Origin: Sideroxyarcus emersonii
GTDB taxonomy: Bacteria > Pseudomonadota > Gammaproteobacteria > Burkholderiales > Gallionellaceae
NCBI RefSeq assembly: GCF_021654335.1
Contig: NZ_AP023423.1
Coordinates: 1,177,001-1,241,000, forward strand
DNA: 64,000 nucleotides
Direction: 5' to 3'
Shown piece by piece: positions 6,956 to 15,477 of the stretch. The position numbers were made by a program, and so were the translations under genes. Below the pieces are notes generated by a model. It saw only the letters and a list, made by a program, of their open reading frames with translations. It made no database searches and had not been told where the DNA came from. The first letter of the stretch is position 1, and each line of letters opens with the position of its first letter.

Positions 6956-9894
6956 TACACCAACCTCGCTTCGTTGCCGGTTACAACCGTACTGTCGTAC
7001 TGCATATCGCGGTACTCAGTGCGGTTTATTTTTTTGCCGCGCAGATCGGCCTGGCACTGGCGCTGGTGCACGATACCGTCACGCTGTTCTGGCCGCCCGC
7101 CGGGATTGCGCTGGCCGCCTTGCTGCTATTCGGCTGGCGGCTGTTTCCGGCGATCGCGATCGGCGAGTTCTTCGCCACGTTGTGGATCGGCCTGCCGCTG
7201 TCGCATGTGTGCGCGATTGCCTGCGGCAATGCCCTGAGCGGGTTGCTGGGCTATTACCTGCTGCGCCATCGTTGCGGTTTCGACCAGCGCCTGCATACCT
7301 TGCGCGACGTGGCGCAGTTGTTCGTGCTGGGGGCGCTGCTCAGCACCCTGGTGGCGGCGCTCAATGGCGCATGGTGGATCAAGCTGGCGACCGGGGGATC
7401 GTGGCAGGATTTCCTGCATACCGCGCAGTACTGGTGGATGGGCGATGCGCTGGGCGTTTCGCTGTTTACCGTGACCATCCTCGCCTGGGCTCGTGGCGAG
7501 CCCTTTGCCTGGACGGCGGAACGCATGCGCCGCGCTGCGCTGATCGCCGTCGTGCTGCTGATCGCCTGCTGGATATTGTTCCTTGACCTGCCTGGCCGGA
7601 TGCTGGAATTCGGCCTGTTTTTCCCGCTGCTGATCTGGATCGCCTTGAATTTCGACCTGCGTTGCGTCAGCGGGGCGTTGTTGCTGATCTTCCTCAGTTC
7701 GATACTGGGCCTGCTGGTACTCAATGATCTGCGTGCCGCCAATATGGAAGAGCTGGTCAATTTCGTCTGGCTGTACAACCTGCTGCTCGGCCTGACTTCG
7801 CTCAGTGTGGGGGTGTTGAACGCACAGCGCAACCGCACCGAACTGGCGCTGCTGGACAGCAAGGCCAGCCTCAGCGCCATGCTGGACAACATACCTTACC
7901 TGGCATGGCTGAAAGACCAGGAAGGGCGTTTCGTCGCAGTCAACCAGGCGTTCCTCAGGAGTACCGGACGTGCAGAGATGGACGAGGTGTTGGGCAAGAC
8001 GGACTACGACCTGTGGCCTGCAGAGCTGGCAGCAAAGTACCGGGCGAACGATTTGGAGGTCGTGCGCAGCCGGCGCCAGAACCTGGTGGAAGAGATATCG
8101 CTGGATAACGGTCGCGAAAATTGGGTCGAAACTTTCAAGGCGCCCATCATCGGCAAGAGCGGCGAGCCGATCGGCACCACCGGGTTCGCCCGCGACATCA
8201 GTCAGCGCAAGAAAGAGGAAGCTGCGCTGCGCCTGGCGGCAAGGGTGTTCGAAAGCAGCGGCGAGGCCATCCTGATCACCGACGAACGGGCCAACGTCGT
8301 TGCCGTGAACCATGCGTTCATCGCGATGAGCGGATACCGTTCCGAAGAGATCGTGGGCAAGAACCCGCGCATGCTGGCATCAGGCCGTCACGACGCCGAG
8401 TTCTATCGCGTCATGTGGGATGAGATCAACAACCATGGCTACTGGCAGGGCGAGATCTGGGATCGGCACAAGAGCGGACGAGTCTATCCGAAATGGATGT
8501 CGATCACTGCGGTGCGCGACCAGCACGGCGAAGTGGTGAACTACATCTCCATCGCGCGAGACACCACGGAGCAGACGGAGGCGGAAAAGAACATCCATTT
8601 CCTTGCCTACTACGATGTGCTGACCGGACTTCCCAACCGCACCTTGCTGCGCGACCGCCTGGGACAGATGATCGCCATCTCGCACCGCGACAAGCAGCAG
8701 TTCGCGCTGATGTTCCTGGATCTGGACCGGTTCAAATACATCAACGACTCGATGGGGCATTCGGTCGGCGACCGCCTGTTGCAGTCGGTCGCCCTGCGCA
8801 TCCAGGAATGCGTGCGCGAAGGCGACACGGTCGCGCGCCTCGGGGGCGACGAGTTCATCGTGCTGCTGCGCGAAGCGGGCGAGAGCGCGGCTTCGCTGGT
8901 GGCGCAGAAGCTTTTATCGGCCTTGGCGGCACCTTACGATCTGGATGGGCAGGTCATTTCCACGCAGGCCAGCATCGGCATCAGCATCTATCCGGATCAT
9001 TCGCAGGACGCCGATACGCTGATCAAGAATGCCGATATGGCGATGTACCGCGCCAAGGAAGAAGGGCGCAACAATTCGCAAATCTTCGCACCGGAAATGA
9101 ATTTCCGTGTCGACCTGCTGTTCTCCATGGAAAAGGACCTGCGCCTGGCGCTGGAGCGCGGCGAGCTGTTCCTGCAATACCAGCCGCAGGCCGACCTGGC
9201 GAGCGGCACCTTGCGCGGCATCGAGGCGCTGATCCGCTGGCAGCATCCGGTCAAGGGACTGGTCTCGCCGGCCGAATTCATCCCGGTGGCGGAAGAGACG
9301 GGGCAGATCACCGCGATCGGCGAATGGGTGCTGCGCACCGCCTGCACGCAGATGGCGGAATGGCGCAAGGCCGGACTGCCGGACCTGAGCATGGCGGTGA
9401 ACCTGTCGATCCGCCAGCTGCGCCAGCCGATACTGGGGGATATGGTCAGGTCGATATTGCAGGAGACCGGCCTGGAACCCCGTTGCCTTGAACTGGAGAT
9501 CACGGAAGGCATCATGATGGGCGATAACCAGGTGGCGATGCGTTTTCTGAACGAGATGCAGGCGCTGGGGGTGCAGTTGTCCATCGACGATTTCGGCACC
9601 GGTTTTTCCAGCCTGAATTACCTGAAGATGCTGCCGGTGAACAAGCTCAAGATCGATCAGTCGTTCATTCGCGACATCGAGACCGACGAGGGCGATGCCG
9701 CCATCATCCGCTCCATCATCAGCCTGGGGCATCGACTCAATCTGCGTGTGATCGCCGAAGGCGTGGAGACGCAGGAGCAGCTGGATTTCCTGCGCATACG
9801 CGGTTGCGACGAGATACAGGGCTATTTCTATGCGCGGCCGCTGGCGGCCGATGCCGTTATGGCGTTCGTCAGGAACCCGCCACGGCTGGCCTGA
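6952..9894 (+). CDS. MASE1-PAS-PAS-GGDEF-EAL c-di-GMP signalling protein
   Basis: A large membrane sensor that can make and degrade c-di-GMP. Numbering from the GTG at 7066, residues 1 to about 245 are a MASE1 membrane sensor, followed by two PAS domains (about 265-385 and 395-510), GGDEF (about 515-675) and EAL (about 690-935). Catalytic motifs are intact: RLGGDEF near 593 with an inhibitory RxxD five residues before it, and EALIRW, ELEITEG, DDFGTG and IAEGVE in the EAL domain. The first canonical in-frame start (GTG 7066) would remove the first MASE1 helix. The frame is open further upstream and encodes that helix, so I place the start at CTG 6952, preceded by AAGG at 6941-6944. The start is inferred. 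Confidence 0.85.
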   Translation: MIHQPRFVAGYNRTVVLHIAVLSAVYFFAAQIGLALALVHDTVTLFWPPAGIALAALLLFGWRLFPAIAIGEFFATLWIGLPLSHVCAIACGNALSGLLGYYLLRHRCGFDQRLHTLRDVAQLFVLGALLSTLVAALNGAWWIKLATGGSWQDFLHTAQYWWMGDALGVSLFTVTILAWARGEPFAWTAERMRRAALIAVVLLIACWILFLDLPGRMLEFGLFFPLLIWIALNFDLRCVSGALLLIFLSSILGLLVLNDLRAANMEELVNFVWLYNLLLGLTSLSVGVLNAQRNRTELALLDSKASLSAMLDNIPYLAWLKDQEGRFVAVNQAFLRSTGRAEMDEVLGKTDYDLWPAELAAKYRANDLEVVRSRRQNLVEEISLDNGRENWVETFKAPIIGKSGEPIGTTGFARDISQRKKEEAALRLAARVFESSGEAILITDERANVVAVNHAFIAMSGYRSEEIVGKNPRMLASGRHDAEFYRVMWDEINNHGYWQGEIWDRHKSGRVYPKWMSITAVRDQHGEVVNYISIARDTTEQTEAEKNIHFLAYYDVLTGLPNRTLLRDRLGQMIAISHRDKQQFALMFLDLDRFKYINDSMGHSVGDRLLQSVALRIQECVREGDTVARLGGDEFIVLLREAGESAASLVAQKLLSALAAPYDLDGQVISTQASIGISIYPDHSQDADTLIKNADMAMYRAKEEGRNNSQIFAPEMNFRVDLLFSMEKDLRLALERGELFLQYQPQADLASGTLRGIEALIRWQHPVKGLVSPAEFIPVAEETGQITAIGEWVLRTACTQMAEWRKAGLPDLSMAVNLSIRQLRQPILGDMVRSILQETGLEPRCLELEITEGIMMGDNQVAMRFLNEMQALGVQLSIDDFGTGFSSLNYLKMLPVNKLKIDQSFIRDIETDEGDAAIIRSIISLGHRLNLRVIAEGVETQEQLDFLRIRGCDEIQGYFYARPLAADAVMAFVRNPPRLA

Positions 9895-12226
9895 TCCCTT
9901 GCTGCCAGTAGCGGGCGTGGCTGGCGCGATAGCGTTCCACCTTGAAGTCCTGCGCATCCATGCTGATGCTGACCGCGCCATCCTCATCCGAACGCAGGAT
10001 CTGGCTGCCCGCCGCGCGATAGCGTTCCACGATCTCGTCTTTGGGATGTCCGAACCGGTTGAGGTAGCCTGAGGTGAACATCGCATAACGCGGATGTACC
10101 GCATCCACGAACGCCGGCGAGGACGAGCTCTTGCTGCCGTGATGCGGGACGACCAGGAATGTGGCGGGCAGGGCGTCCGGATGAAGCTTCAGCAGTCGCG
10201 ACTCGGAAAGTTTCTCGATGTCGGCGGTGAGCAATACGCTATGTTGCCCGGTACCGATGCGCAGCACACAGCTGCGTTCGTTGTCGTGCTCGGCTGCTTG
10301 CACTGCATGCGCGGCGGCCGGGTGGAGCATCTCGAAGCGCACGCCGTCCCACTCCCACGATTGTCCATCCGCACATGCCTCGTTATGGGCGGCGAACTGA
10401 AGCTCGGGATGGCGATTCGGCAACGACGAGACGACATTGGTGACCGGGATGCCAAGCAATACGGATTTGGTTCCGCCTATGTGGTCGACATCGTCATGCG
10501 ACAGCACGAGCGTATCCAGCTGCGCGATCCCCATGCCGCGCAAGGCGGGGAGCAGGATACGGCTGCCGCTGTCCGCTTCGCCGGAGAAATCGGGCCCGGT
10601 GTCGTAGAGCAGCGCATGGGCATGCGTCTGCACCGAAACGGACAAACCCTGTCCCACGTCGAACACGACCAGCCGGGCGCTGCCTGCCGCTGGCTGCTGC
10701 GGCGCGACCAGGAACATCGGCAGCAACAGCAAAGCACCCAGCGGGCGCATGGGGAAGCCGCGTGGAGCGAGCATCCACAGTGCGCCGCCGATGCCGGCAA
10801 CGACGGTCCAGGCAGGCGGTGCATGTTGCGCCCACACTACATAGGGCAGCTGGTCCAGCATCTGGAGCAGGTACATGCACAAGACCATGGCCTCGTGCGC
10901 GACGTAAAGCATCCATTCGAACGGCGGCAGGGTGCCGAGCAGGGTGAGCGGCACCACCACGAAACTCACCAGCGGGATGGCGAAGGCGTTGGCGACCGGT
11001 GCGACCAGCGAGAGCTGCTGGAACAGTGCGAGCAGCGGGGGAATCAACCCGATCATCATCGCCCATTGCACCTTGCCGTATTCTTTCAGCCAGTGCTGTT
11101 TCTTCAGGCGGTTGCCGGTAACATAGAAAATCAAGGCGACTGCGCCGAACGACAGCCAGAATCCCGGCGACAATACCGACCACGGATCGGCCAGCAATAC
11201 CACCATCAGTGCTGCGGACAGCAGTTGCGACAATGAAAAGGTGCGCGAGAGCAGCAGCATCGCGGTGCAGGTCGCCACCATGTACAGCGTGCGTTGCGCC
11301 GGGACTTCATAGCCGGACACCAGCGTGTAGAAGAGCGCTGCGGCCAGTCCTGCCAGTGCGGCGGCCTTGCGCGCGGGGAACCACAGCGTAAGGCGGGTGC
11401 TGCGCCGCCACACCCAGAAGGTGATGGCGAAGACCAGGCCGGCAAGCATCGTGATATGCAGGCCCGAGATGCTCATCAGGTGGTTGACGCCGGTGCGTGT
11501 GAACAACAGCCATTCGTCCTGCGAGATGCCGGACTGGTCGCCAACGGCCAGAGCCGCCAGCACCCCTGCATATGGCGCTTCGCCCAGCGTTTTCTGGAAA
11601 TGGGAACGTACAGTCTCGCGCAGGTGTTGCACCAGATAGGCCGGGCTGGAGGTTTGTTCCGCCAGTATCCGGTTGTCGCCTTTGGCATAGACATAGCCGA
11701 TGGCGCGGATGTTGCGTTCCAGGGCCCAGGCCTCGAAATCGAAGTTGTACGGATTGCTGGAGCCATGCGGCTGTTTCAGGCGCACGCTGAGTTGCCAGCG
11801 TTCGCCCGCATTCAATTCCAGCGGGTCGTTGCTGTCCTCGTCGTAGGTGGATAGCTGGATATGGCGCGGGACATGCGCCCCCGCTGTCTGCACACCATCC
11901 ACATCGAACGCGAAACGCAGGCCGCGTTCATGTTCACGGGGCATCTCGGCGACCACGCCGGTGATCACGATGTTCTTTCCCTGCCATTCGTCGGGCAGCT
12001 GATCCGACAGGCGGAGCTGCGCTATCCAGGCGGAATAGCAGAAACCCAATAGCGCAGCGCACAACAGCACGGCGGTACGGCGGGCAAAGGCCAGCTCCTT
12101 GCGTTGTGCACGCGGAAGCAGCAATACGAGCGCGGCAAGAGGCCAATAGACGGGGAGTACGGGTAATGCGGCTTGCTGCTGCAGATACCAAACGCCAAGG
12201 GTGAAAAAAAGTGAGAACGCAACCAT
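9869..12226 (-). CDS. comEC: DNA internalisation protein ComEC/Rec2
   Basis: ComEC is the inner-membrane channel that passes single-stranded DNA into the cytoplasm during natural transformation. The protein (785 aa from the ATG at 12226) has an N-terminal DUF4131 region, the polytopic competence domain with the LMSISGLHI motif, and a C-terminal metallo-beta-lactamase-like domain with LSHDDVDHIGG and PHHGSKSSSS. The frame is open to 12373, but those extra residues are polar, lack similarity to the family start and run under the divergent DUF2062 gene. Its 3' end overlaps the GGDEF-EAL gene by 26 bases tail to tail. Confidence 0.93.
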   Translation of the reverse strand: MVAFSLFFTLGVWYLQQQAALPVLPVYWPLAALVLLLPRAQRKELAFARRTAVLLCAALLGFCYSAWIAQLRLSDQLPDEWQGKNIVITGVVAEMPREHERGLRFAFDVDGVQTAGAHVPRHIQLSTYDEDSNDPLELNAGERWQLSVRLKQPHGSSNPYNFDFEAWALERNIRAIGYVYAKGDNRILAEQTSSPAYLVQHLRETVRSHFQKTLGEAPYAGVLAALAVGDQSGISQDEWLLFTRTGVNHLMSISGLHITMLAGLVFAITFWVWRRSTRLTLWFPARKAAALAGLAAALFYTLVSGYEVPAQRTLYMVATCTAMLLLSRTFSLSQLLSAALMVVLLADPWSVLSPGFWLSFGAVALIFYVTGNRLKKQHWLKEYGKVQWAMMIGLIPPLLALFQQLSLVAPVANAFAIPLVSFVVVPLTLLGTLPPFEWMLYVAHEAMVLCMYLLQMLDQLPYVVWAQHAPPAWTVVAGIGGALWMLAPRGFPMRPLGALLLLPMFLVAPQQPAAGSARLVVFDVGQGLSVSVQTHAHALLYDTGPDFSGEADSGSRILLPALRGMGIAQLDTLVLSHDDVDHIGGTKSVLLGIPVTNVVSSLPNRHPELQFAAHNEACADGQSWEWDGVRFEMLHPAAAHAVQAAEHDNERSCVLRIGTGQHSVLLTADIEKLSESRLLKLHPDALPATFLVVPHHGSKSSSSPAFVDAVHPRYAMFTSGYLNRFGHPKDEIVERYRAAGSQILRSDEDGAVSISMDAQDFKVERYRASHARYWQQGIRPAVAGS

Positions 12227-12262
12227 AGTGCATAGCGTACCGCAAAAACATAGAATCCACCC

Positions 12263-12790
12263 ATGCGAAGATACTTCCGCGAACGATTGCCCGACCACGA
12301 CACCATCCGGCGCATGCGCTGGCTGCGACCCGTGCAGCATTGGCTGCATCACCCCAACCTGTGGCACCTGCATCGGCGCTCGGTGGCTGGCGGTGTGGCG
12401 ATCGGTCTGTTCTGCGGGCTGATCCCGGGGCCGCTGCAGATCATCTCTGCCATGCTGTTGGCGGTGCTGTTTCGCGTCAACCTGCCGGTGTCGGCCTTTA
12501 CCACGCTGTACACCAACCCGTTCACCATCGTGCCTTTGTATCTGCTGGCCTATGAGATCGGCGTCTGGGTGAGCGGCTCATCGCATGTTGCTGCGGTACC
12601 CGCTTTTCCGGAATTGCATTGGAACGATGGATTTTCTCAACTGTGGGCCTGGTTGGTGGCGCTGGGCAAACCCTTGCTGGTCGGCCTGCCGTTGCTGGCG
12701 GTTGCCCTTGCGTTCATCGGTTACGTCGCGGTGCGTCTGGTCTGGCGCCTGTTTGTAGTATGGAAATGGCGCAGGCGGCATGGCCGATAA
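12263..12790 (+). CDS. DUF2062 domain membrane protein
   Basis: This 175 aa protein belongs to the DUF2062 family, common in proteobacteria and without a settled function. The family segment runs from HRRSVAGGVAIGLFCGLIPG through FRVNLP to the TLYTNPFTIVPLY motif (about residues 37-93). Two or three hydrophobic helices follow, and the C-terminus is strongly basic (KWRRRHGR). It diverges from comEC with only 36 bases between the start codons, so the two promoters must overlap or lie inside the coding regions. Confidence 0.85.
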   Translation: MRRYFRERLPDHDTIRRMRWLRPVQHWLHHPNLWHLHRRSVAGGVAIGLFCGLIPGPLQIISAMLLAVLFRVNLPVSAFTTLYTNPFTIVPLYLLAYEIGVWVSGSSHVAAVPAFPELHWNDGFSQLWAWLVALGKPLLVGLPLLAVALAFIGYVAVRLVWRLFVVWKWRRRHGR

Positions 12791-12869
12791 CCCGGAACTT
12801 TTATCAACTACTACGGTCTTATTTTGTGTTCTGCTGATGTCGGCAGGACATCAACTTGAGAGGTGTCAG

Positions 12870-12980
12870 ATGAAAAAAGCATATCAAGAGGCAGCGAAGT
12901 TCGTACGTTGGGTGGTGGCGGCCGTCATGGCATTCATCGTTGCATTGCCGGTATTCACTTCCATCGGCGCTGCCAGTTAA
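12870..12980 (+). CDS. 36-residue membrane peptide, copy 1
   Basis: A 36-residue frame is preceded by GAGAGGTGT and followed by a strong terminator. It has a polar, basic N-terminus with FVRW at residues 11-14, a single hydrophobic helix, and a C-terminal ALPVFTS motif at residues 25-31. A related 36-residue frame lies about 200 bases downstream. They share 15 of 36 residues, the AGGTGT ribosome-binding region, the same length and the same kind of terminator, which strongly suggests both are translated. Function unknown. A type I toxin-like or small regulatory membrane peptide is possible but unproven. Confidence 0.6.
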   Translation: MKKAYQEAAKFVRWVVAAVMAFIVALPVFTSIGAAS

Positions 12981-13000
12981 GTTGGGTAGGAATTTCACAT

Positions 13001-13030
13001 GCCCCGGAGCGTATGTTCCGGGGCATTTTC
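13001..13030 (+). terminator. Terminator after membrane peptide copy 1
   Basis: A perfect 8-bp stem GCCCCGGA/TCCGGGGC (13001-13024) with an 8-base loop is followed by ATTTTC. It lies 20 bases after the peptide stop. The stem is nearly the same as in the terminator after copy 2. Confidence 0.75.
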
Positions 13031-13175
13031 ATGCCGGAATTCTGCATGGACAAGCAGGCCAGTCTTGAAATGAAAGCGGGCAATATCCGGGAACTTCCAT
13101 CGGCTATTAAAGTCGGATGGTTTGCCACTGATTGAGTGGCTTTCTGGATATTGCATTAAAGCGGAAAGGTGTGAA

Positions 13176-13286
13176 ATGAAACGAACATATGAAGATGTGA
13201 CTGAATTTATTCGATGGGGGATTATCGATGTGGTCATGGCCATCATTGCATTGCCGGTCTTCACGTCGGTCGTATCTTCCATCTAG
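13176..13286 (+). CDS. 36-residue membrane peptide, copy 2
   Basis: This is the second member of the pair: again exactly 36 codons, starting ATG at 13176 behind AAAGGTGTG. It has TEFIRW at residues 9-14, one hydrophobic helix and the IALPVFTS motif at 24-31. Its N-terminus is more acidic than copy 1. DNA similarity extends from the ribosome-binding site through the coding region but fades in the spacer, pointing to an old tandem duplication kept by selection on the protein. A terminator follows 17 bases later. Function unknown. Confidence 0.58.
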   Translation: MKRTYEDVTEFIRWGIIDVVMAIIALPVFTSVVSSI

Positions 13287-13303
13287 CATTCCATGAATCA
13301 CAA

Positions 13304-13337
13304 CGCCCCGGCGCGCAAGCACCGGGGCGTTTCTTTT
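13304..13337 (+). terminator. Terminator after membrane peptide copy 2
   Basis: An 8-bp stem CGCCCCGG/CCGGGGCG (13304-13311 with 13322-13329) and a 10-base loop are followed by TTTCTTTTGT. On the other strand the same hairpin lies downstream of the convergent unknown gene ending at 13360, so it may serve both directions. Confidence 0.75.
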
Positions 13338-13359
13338 GTACTGGGTAATGACTGGGCTG

Positions 13360-13869
13360 TTACAGCGTGGCAGTGCGCGATTTTTCCAAGCGCGCCTCCG
13401 CCTGTCTCAGCACATTTTCCATCGGCCGCGAGAGCATGTGGCGGGCCTCCATATAAACAATGGAGGTTTCGCCCAGGAACAGGGCTTCCAGAAAAGAGAT
13501 GCGGATCGCATCATAGAGTTCGGCATCGGCCCGCTCGAACAGGTCGGCGATCAGGCTCAGATATCTGCGTATGGCGACGTGATCGCGAGCAACGATGGCA
13601 TCCCGGGCGACCAGCTTCATGGCTCCGACTTCCAGATGCACGATGCCGAAGTCGCTTTCTTCGATGCGCGCAGCGACCTCGGGCAGGTACAGGGTGACCT
13701 GTTTCATGAAATCGGCGCGCTTGACCAGCGGTTTGCTTTTCTGGTTCGATACCATGCGCCGCAATGAGGCAAAGGTCTTGAAATCGAGCAGATGCTCGAA
13801 CGGCTGTGCGCTACCGTCGACAATCGGCAGGCTGGAGTTCGGCAATCCGGATGAGAGAAACGGGATCAT
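13360..13869 (-). CDS. Hypothetical protein, possibly DUF7674-like
   Basis: A 169 aa soluble, probably mostly helical protein. No catalytic motif is evident. The central and C-terminal part (YLPEVAARIEE, then a long helix region and DAIRISFLEALFLGE near residues 120-135) resembles small DUF7674-type proteins in which a similar SFLE segment ends the domain. That resemblance is from memory and weak. The gene is alone on the minus strand between the two membrane peptides and the ATPase operon. Its start at 13869 is the first ATG of the frame and is followed by a Ser/Pro-rich, unstructured-looking N-terminus. Confidence 0.6.
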   Translation of the reverse strand: MIPFLSSGLPNSSLPIVDGSAQPFEHLLDFKTFASLRRMVSNQKSKPLVKRADFMKQVTLYLPEVAARIEESDFGIVHLEVGAMKLVARDAIVARDHVAIRRYLSLIADLFERADAELYDAIRISFLEALFLGETSIVYMEARHMLSRPMENVLRQAEARLEKSRTATL

Positions 13870-14033
13870 GTTCTGCGCTCCTTGGGGTGGGTTGTCTGTA
13901 CCCTATTCCCTTTTCGTTACATGGCGATGACGGAAAGGTTGCAGCCGGGTCCGGATCGCCCGCATGCCTCCGCGATGTCTTGGTCATGATGCGACCGGTT
14001 CGGAGGGGAGCGGCAAGACGGCGATAGTGTGGT

Positions 14034-14048
14034 TATAGTGGTTATAAT
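14034..14048 (+). promoter_or_regulatory. Candidate -10 region of the first ATPase block
   Basis: TATAGT (14034-14039) and a perfect TATAAT (14043-14048) sit within a GTGGTTATA direct repeat, 54 bases upstream of the first ATPase gene. No good -35 hexamer is visible at 16-18 bases, so activation by a regulator or another sigma factor cannot be excluded. Confidence 0.4.
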
Positions 14049-14101
14049 TGAACCGTGAGATTGCCGTGTTTCCATGCATGGACTGAGACCAAGGAGGTCA
14101 T

Positions 14102-14431
14102 ATGGTGGACGAAGCGCTGAAGCGTTTGCTGGATGCGGAAGCCCGGGCGGAGCTTGTCATCGCCGGCGCGGAAGCCGAGCGGCAGAAGATCATCGATCAG
14201 GCCAGACTTGAAGTGCAGGTTCTGGAACGGCAGCATGCAGAGCGCATCAAGGAGATCCACGCCGCATTCCTTGCCCAATCCGCTCAGCGCGCGCAGCAGA
14301 CCATCGCAGAACTGAAACGGCACAATACCGACCGTGCCGCATCCTTGCGGCATGCGGCCAAAGAGTCGGAATCGCAGGCGCTGGATACGGCCCTGGGACT
14401 GTTGACCGGCGGCGGGCCGACGGAACCATGA
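14102..14431 (+). CDS. A/V-type ATPase peripheral stalk subunit H/G
   Basis: A 109 aa highly charged protein, almost entirely predicted as one long coiled-coil helix (Ala/Glu/Arg/Gln-rich heptads from about residue 5 to 95). This is the form of the small stator subunit (AhaH, Thermus G) that pairs with subunit E to hold the catalytic head. AAGGAGG at 14091-14097 is an ideal ribosome-binding site. Its stop overlaps the start of subunit C (ATGA). Sequence alone is low-complexity, so the call depends mainly on position at the head of the ATPase genes. Confidence 0.75.
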   Translation: MVDEALKRLLDAEARAELVIAGAEAERQKIIDQARLEVQVLERQHAERIKEIHAAFLAQSAQRAQQTIAELKRHNTDRAASLRHAAKESESQALDTALGLLTGGGPTEP

Positions 14432-15477
14432 TTGCCGCCGAATATGCCTACCTGAATGCGCGCGTCAATCTGCTTGCCGGCAAGCTGCTCGAGCCCGGAC
14501 AAGTCGATGCGCTGATCGATCGTACCGGGGATGACACGGCCGGCGGTGTCGATCGGCAAGAGCGCACTGCCGGGCTGATGCATTACATCGGCGATCTGGA
14601 CCAGAACAATGTCACGCTGTTGCTGCAGGATCTGGCGGTGCTGATCAGGCCGCTGTCCGGGGAGGCGCGCGAACTGTTGCGCTACTGGGCGCATCGTTTC
14701 GAACTCAACAACCTCAAGGTCATCATCCGCGGCAAGATGGCGGGGCAGCCGCAACAGGCGATCGAAGGGCAATTGCTGGACATGGGACGTTTCACCAGCC
14801 TGCCGCTTGCCGAACTGCTGCAGAGCGACTCGGCCGCAGAATTGCTGCGCCACCTGGAGCAGACGCCGTTTGCTGAACTTGCGCGCCAGGCGCGTCATTT
14901 GCTGGAGCAGGGCGAAGCCTTGTTCGCCCTGGATGCGGCACTCGACCGGCGCTATTTCGCCGGCCTGTCGAGGCGCAGCGGCAGTATCGACAACACGTCC
15001 GGCGGCTTCCTGCGCGGCATCATCGGCAGCATCATCGATCGCGTCAATCTGGTGTGGTTGCTGCGCTACCGCTTCGCTTACCGCCTGCCGCCGTCGCAGG
15101 CCTATTACCTGCTTATTCCCGCCAGCAACCGTTTGAGCGCGCAGCAATTGCAGCAGCTTTCGCAGCAGCCGACTTTCGAGGATGTGCTGGGCAATCTTGC
15201 CGAGCCTTATGCCGGCATGCTGGCAGGCGCGCGCAATACCACCGAAGTGACCTTGCGGCTGGAGCAGGAAACCTGGCGTGTGGCGGCGCATGCGCTCAAC
15301 CACAGCGTATTCAATGTGGCGCGTGCGCTGGCCTATCTCGTGCTGCGCGAACGCGACTTGAGGCGCTTGCGCGCCATCGTTCGCGGCCACGATGTGCAGA
15401 TGGATGCGGGAATGATACGCGCGGCACTCGGGCTGCACGACGCCCGTGCCGCAAGCGGGGAGTCCGGGCATGTTTAA
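14428..15477 (+). CDS. A/V-type ATPase subunit C (AC39/subunit d family)
   Basis: Subunit C is the funnel-shaped socket linking the rotating central shaft to the membrane ring. The 349 aa protein shows the V-ATPase AC39 pattern: an N-terminal YAYLNARVNLLAGKLL helix, a repeated RYRFAYRLPPSQAYYLLIP-type segment near residue 210-230, and a C-terminal LAYLVLRERDLRRLRAI region near 300-316. It overlaps the H/G gene by 4 bases and subunit I by 8 bases. Placing C before I differs from the usual I-K-E-C order. Confidence 0.88.
   Translation: MIAAEYAYLNARVNLLAGKLLEPGQVDALIDRTGDDTAGGVDRQERTAGLMHYIGDLDQNNVTLLLQDLAVLIRPLSGEARELLRYWAHRFELNNLKVIIRGKMAGQPQQAIEGQLLDMGRFTSLPLAELLQSDSAAELLRHLEQTPFAELARQARHLLEQGEALFALDAALDRRYFAGLSRRSGSIDNTSGGFLRGIIGSIIDRVNLVWLLRYRFAYRLPPSQAYYLLIPASNRLSAQQLQQLSQQPTFEDVLGNLAEPYAGMLAGARNTTEVTLRLEQETWRVAAHALNHSVFNVARALAYLVLRERDLRRLRAIVRGHDVQMDAGMIRAALGLHDARAASGESGHV

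Noticed and set aside
12227..12373. Longer N-terminus of ComEC from the ATG at 12373
   Set aside because: The extra 49 residues are polar and unlike the family start; they would run under the DUF2062 gene. The ATG at 12226 starts the first membrane helix.
13025..13175. Antisense RNA gene between the two 36-residue peptides, as in type I toxin systems
   Set aside because: No convincing minus-strand promoter was found; the best pair is TTGTCC and GAAAAT with 17 bases between, which is too weak to list.
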